Shown piece by piece: positions 8,276 through 15,257 of a stretch of 15,294 nucleotides of DNA. Numbering within the stretch: position 1 is the first letter of the stretch; every line of letters begins with the position of its first letter. Location of the stretch: the NCBI GenBank assembly GCA_934098295.1, contig CAKONV010000028.1, forward strand, positions 1-15,294. Reading direction: 5' to 3'. Made by a program: the position numbers and the translations under genes. Origin of the DNA: an uncultured Bacilli bacterium. Its GTDB lineage: Bacteria > Bacillota_I > Bacilli_A > ML615J-28 > CAG-313. The notes under the pieces were generated by a model that did not search any database, had not been told where the DNA came from, and worked only from the letters and a program-made list of their open reading frames with translations.

Positions 8276-8308
8276 TTTAACAACATTACCTTTATAAACA
8301 TTGTTAAA
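8276..8308. repeat. 8-bp inverted repeat in the leader of the defence cluster
   Basis: TTTAACAA (8276-8283) and TTGTTAAA (8301-8308) are perfect inverted copies 17 bases apart, in the roughly 170-base leader between the dyad promoter and the nucleotidyltransferase start. It may be an RNA hairpin or a second protein-binding site. The rest of 8170-8341 shows no ORF of useful size. Confidence 0.4.
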
Positions 8309-8341
8309 TTAATAAATAAAATAATTTATATTTGATTAACC

Positions 8342-8373
8342 AACTATATACTAATATATAGTTAATTTTACAA
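8342..8373 (-). promoter_or_regulatory. Promoter with overlapping 22-bp perfect dyad, in front of the nucleotidyltransferase
   Basis: AACTATATA, CTAA, TATATAGTT (8342-8363) is a perfect 9-base inverted repeat around 4 bases. On the minus strand TTGTAA (8368-8373) stands 17 bases from TATATA (8345-8350), so the dyad covers the -10 region and the spacer. A symmetrical site there is the usual place for repression by a dimeric regulator, such as a toxin-antitoxin complex or an HTH protein. No obvious HTH regulator is encoded in the cluster itself; the XRE proteins of the adjacent operon are possible binders. Promoter and operator roles are inferred from sequence only. Confidence 0.5.
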
Positions 8374-8426
8374 TTGTTTCTTTATTGAATTTTTTCAAAG
8401 TATAACTGACAAATATATTTTTAGTT

Positions 8427-8456
8427 AAAAAAGGCTCCCTATATAATAGGGAGTCT
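8427..8456 (-). terminator. Strong intrinsic terminator
   Basis: CTCCCTAT (8446-8453 read on minus) and ATAGGGAG (8435-8442) form a perfect 8-bp stem over a 3-base loop, extended by a G-T and a G-C pair, then TTTTTT at 8427-8432. It ends the candidate sRNA and insulates the defence cluster from the MATE operon. On the plus strand only TCTATATTT follows, so it is mainly a leftward terminator. Confidence 0.85.
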
Positions 8457-8521
8457 ATATTTGTATAATTACATTTCCTAAGAGTGTCCCCCCACTACAA
8501 GCTTAATAAATATTCACTTAT
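8427..8521 (-). ncRNA. Candidate small RNA between the two operons
   Basis: A consensus promoter (8528-8556) faces left and an intrinsic terminator lies at 8427-8456, giving a predicted transcript of about 95 nt with no ORF. It carries AGTG-GGGGGA-CACT (a 4-bp stem exposing a G run in the loop, about 8484-8497), then TGTA-ATTA-TACA, then the terminator hairpin. A run of six G stands out sharply in such AT-rich DNA. It could be a trans-acting sRNA, an attenuated leader of the nucleotidyltransferase operon, or the leftover of a longer 3' region. It matches no RNA family I recognise. Confidence 0.45.
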
Positions 8522-8527
8522 ATTCAT

Positions 8528-8556
8528 ATTTTAGCATAATATGACAATTATTGCAA
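8528..8556 (-). promoter_or_regulatory. Promoter of the candidate small RNA
   Basis: Minus-strand TTGCAA (8551-8556), a 17-base spacer and TAAAAT (8528-8533), with TGC directly before it giving an extended -10. Transcription would start near 8521. Nothing but the short terminated stretch and then the nucleotidyltransferase leader lies downstream. Confidence 0.6.
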
Positions 8557-8581
8557 GGATTTAATGAAATTTTTGCATTGT

Positions 8582-9985
8582 TTACTTTAAGTATCCAATA
8601 TGCATAATTGCATTTAATAAAAATAATAATTTATGTACAGTTAATAAAATTATTTGAAAAAAGCCAGTTTGTAAACCAGCTTCTTCTATATCTAAATTTT
8701 TCATTTCTTTTTTTAGTAATACTTTTTCTTCTAATATACTAACAATATAGCTTGCAATCATTCCAAAACCAAACATCATTATGATGGTTATCATATTAAA
8801 GGTTATTGTATTTGTTTTATAAATAATATACCATATGCCATAGTATATAAAATTAATAATACAATTATTGATTAAATTATATTTTGTTTTACCTAACCCT
8901 ATAAATATATTATCAGGAATTTGTTGAAAGGCATAGGGAATATAGAAAGGAAAAAGCATAATTACAATTTGAAAAATACGTTCATAGTTTTCAAGTTTTT
9001 CAATGTTTTTAAAAAAAGGAGTCCATAATGGTATTGTAATACACCAAAAAATAATAATGAATATTGTGATAAAATAATAATTTGACTGTTGTAATTTAAA
9101 GTATCCTTCTTTGCAATCTTTTCTTATTATTTCTGTTAATGCAAAAACTGGTATTAATAACCATCTCCAGATAAAATTATTGGAAACCCAATAATTACCT
9201 GATTCAGATACCATATTTACCATTTTAACAATCATCACCGCATACACAATATTAGCAATAAACTATTGCAATCCAGAAAATACCCCAATTTTACCCCATT
9301 CTTTAAGTACTAACCAATCGCTTATTTTGAATTTTCTTGGTTGTATTGCTTTTTCATTAATTAGAATTATTACTCCACTAATTGCAAGAATACTATTAAT
9401 TAAGACATTACTTATAGCTACCCCAATTACACCAAAGTGTGGAATTACAATAAAATCACTTATGATAGTAATAATGGTTTTTATTCCTAGAAAAAGATAA
9501 ACATTTTTTGCTTTATCAATAACAACAAAAACAACATTCACAAAGCTAACAATTATACCTATCATGAAAGCTATAGTTGATATTGATAAATATGAATTAA
9601 CTAAACTCAAATCAATCTCATTTTTATTCATGTAAGATATTAAATTCGCAGAATAAATGAGTACAATAATTGAGAATATTGCATATAAAACAAATACTAT
9701 AATTAGGGTTTTAAAAACTCCCTCACCGAATTTATCTTTACAATTTTTTAATATTTTATTTAAAATTGAATACAGTGGAATAATTAGAAATGCTCTAATT
9801 GTTTCATCAATTAGATCAAACCATTCAATTTGACCTATTATGTCAATATCACTTGTAGATAAATTAGTTGAAATAACAAATGTTTCAATGGTTTGAATAA
9901 TTGCGGGGACAAGTGACAATAAAACTAGTGATATGAATAATTTCCAGTCAAATGTCTTTAATAGTTTAAATTTGTTTTTAAGCAT
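8582..9985 (-). pseudogene. MATE-family efflux transporter, interrupted by an in-frame TAG
   Basis: The N-terminal half (from ATG 9985) has multiple hydrophobic helices starting WKLFISLVLLSLVPAI and the family stretch EWFDLIDETIRAFLIIPLYS. After GVFSGLQ comes TAG (9263-9265), and in the same frame the protein continues FIANIVYAVMIVKMVNMVSE and six or so further helices to TAA 8582. GLQ-stop-FIANIVY reads naturally as GLQQ, so CAG to TAG is inferred. MATE proteins export drugs or metabolites using Na+ or H+ gradients. The last 35 or so codons run through a terminator hairpin (8655-8682), which suggests the original stop was also lost. ATG 9985 overlaps the upstream stop by ATGCTTAA. Recent inactivation, readthrough or an assembly error are possible; with no other lesion in about 460 codons the loss would be young. 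Confidence 0.82.
8655..8682 (-). terminator. Intrinsic terminator inside the 3' end of the MATE frame
   Basis: Minus-strand AAGCTGGTTT (8673-8682) pairs with AAACTGGCTT (8661-8670) with two G-T wobbles, followed by TTTTTTC. It is the natural end of the four-gene operon although the MATE frame continues about 75 bases past it. Confidence 0.75.
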
Positions 9986-11066
9986 CAATACTCTCTCTTT
10001 CAATCATACGCTCAAAATATTTTAAAGGATTAGAATTTTTCAAATTAACTATATCTTTTAATTGTTCTGTTCCCTTTTTGTCAATAAAATTTAAATATTC
10101 TTCATATGAAAATAATTTCCAATTACTTATAACTGGTATGTACTTTCTGCCAGAATAATCATAAAACTGATATTTGTAATAAATACTTTCATCTAATTCA
10201 GCTATTTTTCCTTCAATGCTTTCAAATATAACATCTTCCCATACGTTGTTTGATGACCTACGTTCATAAAGTTTATTTGCACCAGAATTAATGATAGTTT
10301 TAAAATATGGTATTTGTTCTATTTCATATATCGTTCTATCGTATATACATTTATTTTTTACAATATGAATGTTATCATATAGTATTGAATCCTTTTCTAT
10401 TTGAGAAAAAGTAGATAATAAATATTCTAAAGCTTTTATATTTCCACTATTGCAAATAGTTTCCACATTATAGTTATAAGTAAAATTATATAATTTTGTC
10501 AGTTCCCAATTATAAGATTTTATATCATAGTTTCTTATTTTACTCAATGTAGATAAAACAAATGCCTTTTCAACTTCATTTTCTACATAAGGAGATACAT
10601 AGGAATCTATTTTATTATTCGCATAATAATTAATGTCAAATTTAAAATACTGTTTTAAAAATTCAAATTCTTCTAATTCAAATGAAGTCAATTTATTTTC
10701 TCCCCACCTAGGTAATAACTTATAAAATCTTTTTTTAACCATATTACAATGGTCAAATAAAGTTTTAAGATTATCTACATTTTTTGCGTTGATATCTTCT
10801 TTCAATTCAAAGTTAGATAAATCGTAATTGCGGCGCCAATAATCAGCATTTTTTTCTTTTTTTAACTTCCCGTAATACAATTCTGAAAATGATACATTGT
10901 ATAATTTGGATAATTCGTATAAATGTTCAGTTTTTATATCGTAACCGCTTTCCCATTTACTTACAGCAGCTTTGCTAACGTCCAACAAATTAGCAATTTT
11001 TTGAATTGTATAGTTACAATCTTTTCTTAGTTTTTTTAATAATGTTGCAGTTTCAAAGTTATTCAT
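9978..11066 (-). CDS. Large XRE-family HTH protein (362 aa)
   Basis: Residues 8-66 are a classical XRE/Cro HTH: LLKKLRKDCNYTIQKIANLL, then DVSKAAVSKWESG with the usual WESG after the recognition helix. The remaining 295 residues are not a familiar sensor domain. The stretch after the HTH (LFDHCNMVKKRFYKLL, then LTSFELEEFEFLKQYF) resembles the equivalent part of the 523-residue neighbour, so the two look like distant paralogues. The C-terminus is rich in Tyr and Trp (YWRRNY, YYKYQFYDYSGRKY). ATG 11066 overlaps the upstream stop by ATGAATAA. It could regulate the transporter gene behind it or be part of a multi-protein system; large XRE proteins with unknown C-termini are common in mobile elements. 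HTH certain, remainder unknown. Confidence 0.85.
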   Translation of the reverse strand: MNNFETATLLKKLRKDCNYTIQKIANLLDVSKAAVSKWESGYDIKTEHLYELSKLYNVSFSELYYGKLKKEKNADYWRRNYDLSNFELKEDINAKNVDNLKTLFDHCNMVKKRFYKLLPRWGENKLTSFELEEFEFLKQYFKFDINYYANNKIDSYVSPYVENEVEKAFVLSTLSKIRNYDIKSYNWELTKLYNFTYNYNVETICNSGNIKALEYLLSTFSQIEKDSILYDNIHIVKNKCIYDRTIYEIEQIPYFKTIINSGANKLYERRSSNNVWEDVIFESIEGKIAELDESIYYKYQFYDYSGRKYIPVISNWKLFSYEEYLNFIDKKGTEQLKDIVNLKNSNPLKYFERMIERESIDA

Positions 11067-12630
11067 TTTCTATAACCTCTACTTTAAAATATTTTTCTTT
11101 AATTTCTTCCATACTTAAGTTGTCAATTTCATCTAACAATTTTTTAGTTAATTTCTCTTCGCGACAATTTAAGTATTCAGAATAATCTAAGTCAGTTTTC
11201 CAATATTCAATATAATCTCTAATAGATACTTCATCTTTACCACCAATAGTGTTGTATTTATGGATTGTGTATGTTGTATCGCCTGATTTTAGTTTATTTA
11301 CTAAATCATTGAACTCTTCAATATCTTTTTCGATACATCTTTCCTTTTCTTTAAAATCATTAAAGTTTTTATCAATCATATTATATAATTTCAAATCAGC
11401 CATCCAATATTTCTTTTCTCTATTTGTATCAATATTTAAATTTTTTGCAATTTTCAAATACACATCTTCAGATATTTCATCATTGTTTACAAACCAATTA
11501 TAAATATTTTCTATATCTTTGCGATTGTTATCATTATTTCTATAACCATTTAGATCATTTTTTAAGGAATAATAATAGTTATTCAAAAATCTATTTTTAG
11601 CATTATTTTCTATCTTAATCGTCTTAAGTTTGCCACTGTTTTCCTTATCAGGAGCCTGAATTTCAATAGGCTTTAAACAATTATTATATATTTCTTCAAT
11701 TCGATCAATAATTCTTAGTTTTTCATCATATCCTTTTTTTATATTTAAAAAATATTTATTGATACATGCCCCACCTTTAATAAGATTTTTTATCCCCAAT
11801 TTATTGATACTTTCAGGACTAGCCCCTCTGTTTTCTTCTTCAAATCTTTTTAAATTTTTCGCACCCCGTTTGCTTGGATCAAATTGAACTAGTTCAATAT
11901 TTTGAAACATTGCTAAAAGCATATCTTTTTGCCAATTTTCTAATTTTTCATATCTTTTTTTTGTAATATCAATACTTTGCAACTCTTCCACATTTAGTCT
12001 AAATTTAAACCATAAAACATCTTTTTCAGAATATAATTTTTGAATTTCCCAATATTGTTCATCTTTATTTAATTTTTTTATTTTTGTAAGTAATTCACAA
12101 AGATCATCTTTAAAAATAAGATATTCATCTTTTATTTCTAAATCTGAAATTTCTCTAGCATATTCAGAAAGATTATAGAAATTATCAAACAAGAATCTAA
12201 ATTCATTTTCCTCATTTGTGGTAAAACCTCTATCAATTCTAATTAATAATAATTCTTTAAATCTTGTCGTAATTAACAACTTTTGTTCATTGAATAGTTG
12301 ATGTGTATTAACTTCTTTATAATTAACATTCATATACCAATTACGGTCATATATAAAATATACCTTATTATAATCTATTTCTTTGTTATCTTCCGCATCA
12401 AGTATTTCATCAATCGTTCTATCATATATTTTTGCTAATATTTCTAAGTTATCTGGACTTGGTAATGATTTTCCACTTTCCCATTCCGCAATAGCATTAA
12501 TTGATATATCACGATCATAGTTTATTAGAAACTCTTCAGCTAAATCGCTTTGCGTGAAACTTTTTTCACCACCTTTCTTTTTTTGTTGTCGTAATTTTTT
12601 AAGATATTCACCTATTCTTTTTTTATCCAT
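11059..12630 (-). CDS. Large XRE-family HTH protein (523 aa)
   Basis: Start is ATG 12630, 6 bases after AGAGGTG; the GTG at 12639 sits in that site. The HTH (about 5-85) reads IGEYLKKLRQQKKKGGEKSF, TQSDLAEEFLINYDRDISIN, then AIAEWESGKSLPSPDNLEIL; it has a 10-residue basic insertion (KKKGGEKSF) and an enlarged loop (INYDRD). The other 440 residues are charged and helical, with no recognised catalytic motif; a GASPESINKLGIKNLIKGG patch lies near 270. A middle section (QLFNEQKLLITTRFKELLLI then FTTNEENEFRFLFDNFYNLS) matches the 362-residue partner in pattern. It overlaps both neighbours by 8 bases (ATGGATAA, ATGAATAA). Probably DNA-binding; whether the long C-terminus senses a ligand, binds a partner or is an effector cannot be told. 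Confidence 0.85.
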   Translation of the reverse strand: MDKKRIGEYLKKLRQQKKKGGEKSFTQSDLAEEFLINYDRDISINAIAEWESGKSLPSPDNLEILAKIYDRTIDEILDAEDNKEIDYNKVYFIYDRNWYMNVNYKEVNTHQLFNEQKLLITTRFKELLLIRIDRGFTTNEENEFRFLFDNFYNLSEYAREISDLEIKDEYLIFKDDLCELLTKIKKLNKDEQYWEIQKLYSEKDVLWFKFRLNVEELQSIDITKKRYEKLENWQKDMLLAMFQNIELVQFDPSKRGAKNLKRFEEENRGASPESINKLGIKNLIKGGACINKYFLNIKKGYDEKLRIIDRIEEIYNNCLKPIEIQAPDKENSGKLKTIKIENNAKNRFLNNYYYSLKNDLNGYRNNDNNRKDIENIYNWFVNNDEISEDVYLKIAKNLNIDTNREKKYWMADLKLYNMIDKNFNDFKEKERCIEKDIEEFNDLVNKLKSGDTTYTIHKYNTIGGKDEVSIRDYIEYWKTDLDYSEYLNCREEKLTKKLLDEIDNLSMEEIKEKYFKVEVIENE

Positions 12631-13027
12631 AATACTCACCTCTTTGAATTATTTTTTTTGATTCATTTTCTAACATTTTATAAATTTTTATATTTTTGGA
12701 GTTATCGTATTTTTTATATTTTTCGGGTAGTTCTTCAAGATATATTTCGTCTTGCGTAATATTGCAATACAATTTCTGATCTTGGCGATTATGTACCCTG
12801 AAATACATATCTTCACTCTGAATTTTCTTCCCGATCTTATATTCTTCAAAACTTATCTCTACAACTTCTTTTATGGCATCTTTTTTATCATGCTTTACTC
12901 TAGAAGTATACCTGACTTTTTTTGCCGCTTCGCTTCCCGATTCAGCTTTTACATAAAACCATTTTAGTATAAAGTAATTTCTTCCTACATGCCCACATTT
13001 TCCGCACACTTTATAGTATTTTTTCAT
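12623..13027 (-). CDS. Small zinc-ribbon-like 'CGHVG' protein
   Basis: Predicted 134 residues. The N-terminus YKVCGKCGHVGRNYFI has Cys 8, Cys 11 and His 13, half of a zinc ribbon; AAKKVRYTSRVKHDKKDAIK follows, with His 46, and a further Cys at 88 (LYCNI). Proteins of pattern CxxCGHVGx...EAAxxxRxxxRVKHxxKxAI are, from memory, small hypothetical proteins of Bacillota, often near mobile or defence genes; no function is known to me. The start at ATG 13027 is forced because TGA precedes it in frame. AAGGAG stands 13 bases upstream, and two other ATGs (mini-ORFs) lie between, so translation initiation may be unusual. First gene of the coupled operon; its TAA overlaps the next ATG (ATGGATAA). Confidence 0.74.
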   Translation of the reverse strand: MKKYYKVCGKCGHVGRNYFILKWFYVKAESGSEAAKKVRYTSRVKHDKKDAIKEVVEISFEEYKIGKKIQSEDMYFRVHNRQDQKLYCNITQDEIYLEELPEKYKKYDNSKNIKIYKMLENESKKIIQRGEYYG

Positions 13028-13065
13028 TCATTGCATCACGCTCCTTCAAAAAATATTGTACTTAA

Positions 13066-13097
13066 ATTATACTCAATATTTTTTAAAAGTATAGCAA
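13066..13097 (-). promoter_or_regulatory. Proximal promoter candidate of the zinc-ribbon/XRE operon
   Basis: A perfect TATAAT (13066-13071) stands about 38 bases before ATG 13027. The best -35 is TTGCTA (13092-13097) at a long 20-base spacing, so it may need help from a regulator. Confidence 0.35.
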
Positions 13098-13107
13098 GCA
13101 TAGGTAT

Positions 13108-13117
13108 ATTAGCTAAT
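13108..13117. promoter_or_regulatory. 10-bp palindrome in the operon leader
   Basis: ATTAGCTAAT is a perfect palindrome between the two candidate promoters, with GTTAAC (13134-13139) also nearby. The operon encodes two XRE HTH proteins, so an autoregulatory operator is plausible, but AT-rich palindromes this short can be chance. Confidence 0.3.
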
Positions 13118-13148
13118 TAACAAGATTTTTTTAGTTAACTTTTACTTT

Positions 13149-13157
13149 ATTATACCA
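13149..13157 (-). promoter_or_regulatory. Extended -10 promoter candidate of the zinc-ribbon/XRE operon
   Basis: TGGTATAAT on the minus strand is a consensus extended -10. The nearest -35-like sequence, TTGAAG, is 20 bases away. It would leave a leader of about 115 nt. The terminator of the preceding gene (13231-13267) lies upstream, so a promoter is needed somewhere in this gap. Confidence 0.45.
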
Positions 13158-13230
13158 TAATTTAGAAATTTATACTTCAACTAGTATAAATAAAAAATTT
13201 TAATAACGTTAATATTTAAATAAAATATAG

Positions 13231-13267
13231 TAAAAAGCGATAATAGATATTACTCTATTACCGCTTT
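13231..13267 (-). terminator. Strong intrinsic terminator after the two-TM protein
   Basis: AAAGCGGTAATAGA (13254-13267, minus strand) pairs with TCTATTATCGCTTT (13234-13247) with a single mismatch over a 6-base loop, followed by TTTTTACTATATTTT. It starts 41 bases after the TAA at 13309-13311 and separates this gene pair from the four-gene operon. Confidence 0.85.
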
Positions 13268-13308
13268 ACTTCTTCTTTAACATAAACATTCAATTAATAT
13301 ACTTAATA

Positions 13309-14076
13309 TTATTTTAATTCTATATAATCGCGAATATCTGTTTCTATATCTCTAAATGCCTCTTCTACAGTTCCATAAAATGATGCAAATCCACTTCCCC
13401 ATGATGGTTCCCACCATCCATATTCGTGTAGATATCGGCGTTCTTCTTCATCAGCTATACAAAGCCGTTCTTCTCCAATTGAATAACTACCTGCAATATT
13501 TTTATAGATATAAATAATTTTTGTTTTGTCTTTTGAGTAAAATAACCTCTCTTTTCCATCCAAATTAACTCTATTAAAAAGTAAGTCAATGATTTCTTGA
13601 TCTGGTTTAGGTGGCAAAACAAAAGATATGTAGTGACCTTGTTTAAAACGAATATGTGAAAGTAGTTCCTCTCTTGATCCAGTTAAATAATCGCTATCCA
13701 TTATTCGATAATATGATTCCTTTAATTCCAAGAATAGAAAATGCTTAAATTTGTAAATACGAATATCATCTTTATTTCTTATTTCTTTTCCATCTTTGTA
13801 AAGAATTCCGCTATCTAAACAAAAATTATGTTTTGTTTTAATACCTTTTAAATAAGTTTTATAATTTGAATTTAGAAAGTATTGTAATATTGTAAGTATT
13901 ATCATAAAGATTGGAAAGATAAATATATACAACAGCTCGTAAATACGATATACGAATGCTGGTACAATAAAAAGTAAAGAAATTATAAACGAAATAATTA
14001 CTATGTTCATCAATCGTATTGCATTATATATTGCGATTGCTTTTGTATCATTATATCCTATCATTTCTATTTTCAT
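13309..14076 (-). CDS. Two-TM membrane protein with possible PH-like region, unknown function
   Basis: Predicted 255 residues. Two adjacent hydrophobic segments lie at about 24-44 (MNIVIISFIISLLFIVPAFV) and 47-66. A soluble beta-rich part follows (FCLDSGILYKDGKEI, IRIYKFKHFLFLELKESYYR, SFVLPPKP), reminiscent of YcxB-like bacterial PH domains after two TM helices. The last 80 residues (YIYKNIAGSYSIGEERL, EYGWWEPSWGSGFASFYGTV) look like a separate alpha/beta module also seen, from memory, in clostridial hypothetical proteins. Start is ATG 14076, 6 bases after AAGGTG; the GTG at 14085 is part of that site. It follows the PLD nuclease gene by 53 bases, so may be cotranscribed. PH-like assignment is tentative. 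Confidence 0.75.
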   Translation of the reverse strand: MKIEMIGYNDTKAIAIYNAIRLMNIVIISFIISLLFIVPAFVYRIYELLYIFIFPIFMIILTILQYFLNSNYKTYLKGIKTKHNFCLDSGILYKDGKEIRNKDDIRIYKFKHFLFLELKESYYRIMDSDYLTGSREELLSHIRFKQGHYISFVLPPKPDQEIIDLLFNRVNLDGKERLFYSKDKTKIIYIYKNIAGSYSIGEERLCIADEEERRYLHEYGWWEPSWGSGFASFYGTVEEAFRDIETDIRDYIELK

Positions 14077-14129
14077 AATTATCACCTTTTAGATATAAAA
14101 TTAATTTGTTTAATATTTATTTAATAAAG

Positions 14130-14909
14130 TTACTTGAAAATTTTTTTGTAGCAACCTGGTTCTTCAAATTTTATCAATCCTTTATCTCTTAATTGTTGAA
14201 GAATTTGCCTAATTTTTGCCTTTATATTATTATTTTGAGGATGAAGTTGCTGTAATTTTTCTTCATATTTATAGATATCTTGAAGATTAAATTTTTCCTG
14301 AAGCTTATTATCAATTATTTCATAAATATCTTTTTGCCACGATTGTAAAGAAATTGATGTGTTTTTAACTTGTGATTCAATTCGATCATCTCCATCTTCA
14401 TCAACTAAAATTCTATATTCTTTATCCTTATAAAATTCAATTTGATTTTTAATAAAATCAACAGAATCTTTATCCATTTCACCAGACAATTCATCATCAA
14501 TTAAACACTGTAAATCATCTTCAATATAAAACATAGTGTCCATATCATCAACTAAAACACCATATTCATAGTTTTTGACTAATCCATTAAAAGTCAAGTT
14601 GGCAGAAGTTATGACTGCCTTTGTAGAATCAAAAGAATATATTTTAGCATGTAAATGTTGATGATTGTAAACTTTTATATTGTTTGCTAATAGCAACTCA
14701 ATTGCCTCTACATCAGATGCCCTTCTAACAAAACTCGCAATGTTTGATGAAGTAATTACGGTTATATTTGTATTGTCTTTCTTGTTATGAAGAATTTTTT
14801 TAATTATATCTTTTTTGATGAATGGCGAACATAATATTACTTTGTCATTCGTTTCATTCAATAAATTCATAAAAATTGGTTCTATTGGATTTTTTAGTAA
14901 TTGCAACAT
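14130..14909 (-). CDS. PLD-family nuclease with DpnI-like C-terminal winged helix
   Basis: Predicted 259 residues. After LLKNPIEPIF and VILCSPFI, a single HKD motif is seen: HAKIYSFD (His 87, Lys 89, Asp 94), six residues, then TSAN (101-104), which is HxKx4Dx6(G/T)SxxN. One HKD per chain means a dimeric active site, as in BfiI and Nuc. The C-terminal 70 residues (W191, FNLQDIYKYEEKL, HPQNNNIKAKIRQILQQLRD, KGLIKFEEPGCYKK) match the winged-helix effector domain of DpnI-type restriction enzymes from memory. A restriction-like DNA nuclease is therefore the best reading. No methyltransferase is visible in the window, so it would have to recognise modified DNA, have a distant partner, or not be a restriction enzyme. 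TAA directly precedes ATG 14909 in frame and no good ribosome site is visible; translation may be leaderless. Confidence 0.85.
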   Translation of the reverse strand: MLQLLKNPIEPIFMNLLNETNDKVILCSPFIKKDIIKKILHNKKDNTNITVITSSNIASFVRRASDVEAIELLLANNIKVYNHQHLHAKIYSFDSTKAVITSANLTFNGLVKNYEYGVLVDDMDTMFYIEDDLQCLIDDELSGEMDKDSVDFIKNQIEFYKDKEYRILVDEDGDDRIESQVKNTSISLQSWQKDIYEIIDNKLQEKFNLQDIYKYEEKLQQLHPQNNNIKAKIRQILQQLRDKGLIKFEEPGCYKKIFK

Positions 14910-15257
14910 TTATAATCGCATAATATAAACAAAAAATTATTGCTTATATTTTTGTTCCTTTCTTTATATTTAATGTTGGTATATTTTATAGTAGTAAACT
15001 TGCAACTAATTATGTCCTTTATATTTCAAAATAAACAATAATTCATGATGCTATCAATATTGTGGTGACAATAACACATTAGATTCGCAACAAGTGTTTT
15101 TTTAATTAAGCTCCTTTAGCACTGTACATTCTAAGATTGCTCCCAGAGATGATAATACATATCAATTAAATCTACTTCTACTTGTTATCTTGATTTATTT
15201 TAGTTTTACTTTAATACATGAGTTAAACCAGATAGGGATAAAAATAGATATGTATCG
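14910..15257. other. Non-coding stretch, nothing convincing seen
   Basis: I find no ORF of useful length on either strand. The minus strand has a 17-codon piece ending LRMYSAKGA-stop near 15109, too short to name. AAAGAAAGGAAC lies about 50 bases before the PLD start but is too far to be its ribosome site. TATATT stands 12 bases before that start and could be the -10 box of a nearly leaderless message. No IS end, tRNA or repeat array was recognised. Confidence 0.4.

Noticed and set aside
9263..9265. Genome-wide TAG-to-Gln reassignment
   Set aside because: TAG ends AbiH and the DUF4956 remnant at plausible places, and one in-frame TAG in a gene with a second defect is better explained by decay.
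11249..12967. Plus-strand open frames of 84 and 71 codons
   Set aside because: Opposite-strand shadows of the 523-residue XRE gene and the zinc-ribbon gene; no family resemblance and no initiation signal.
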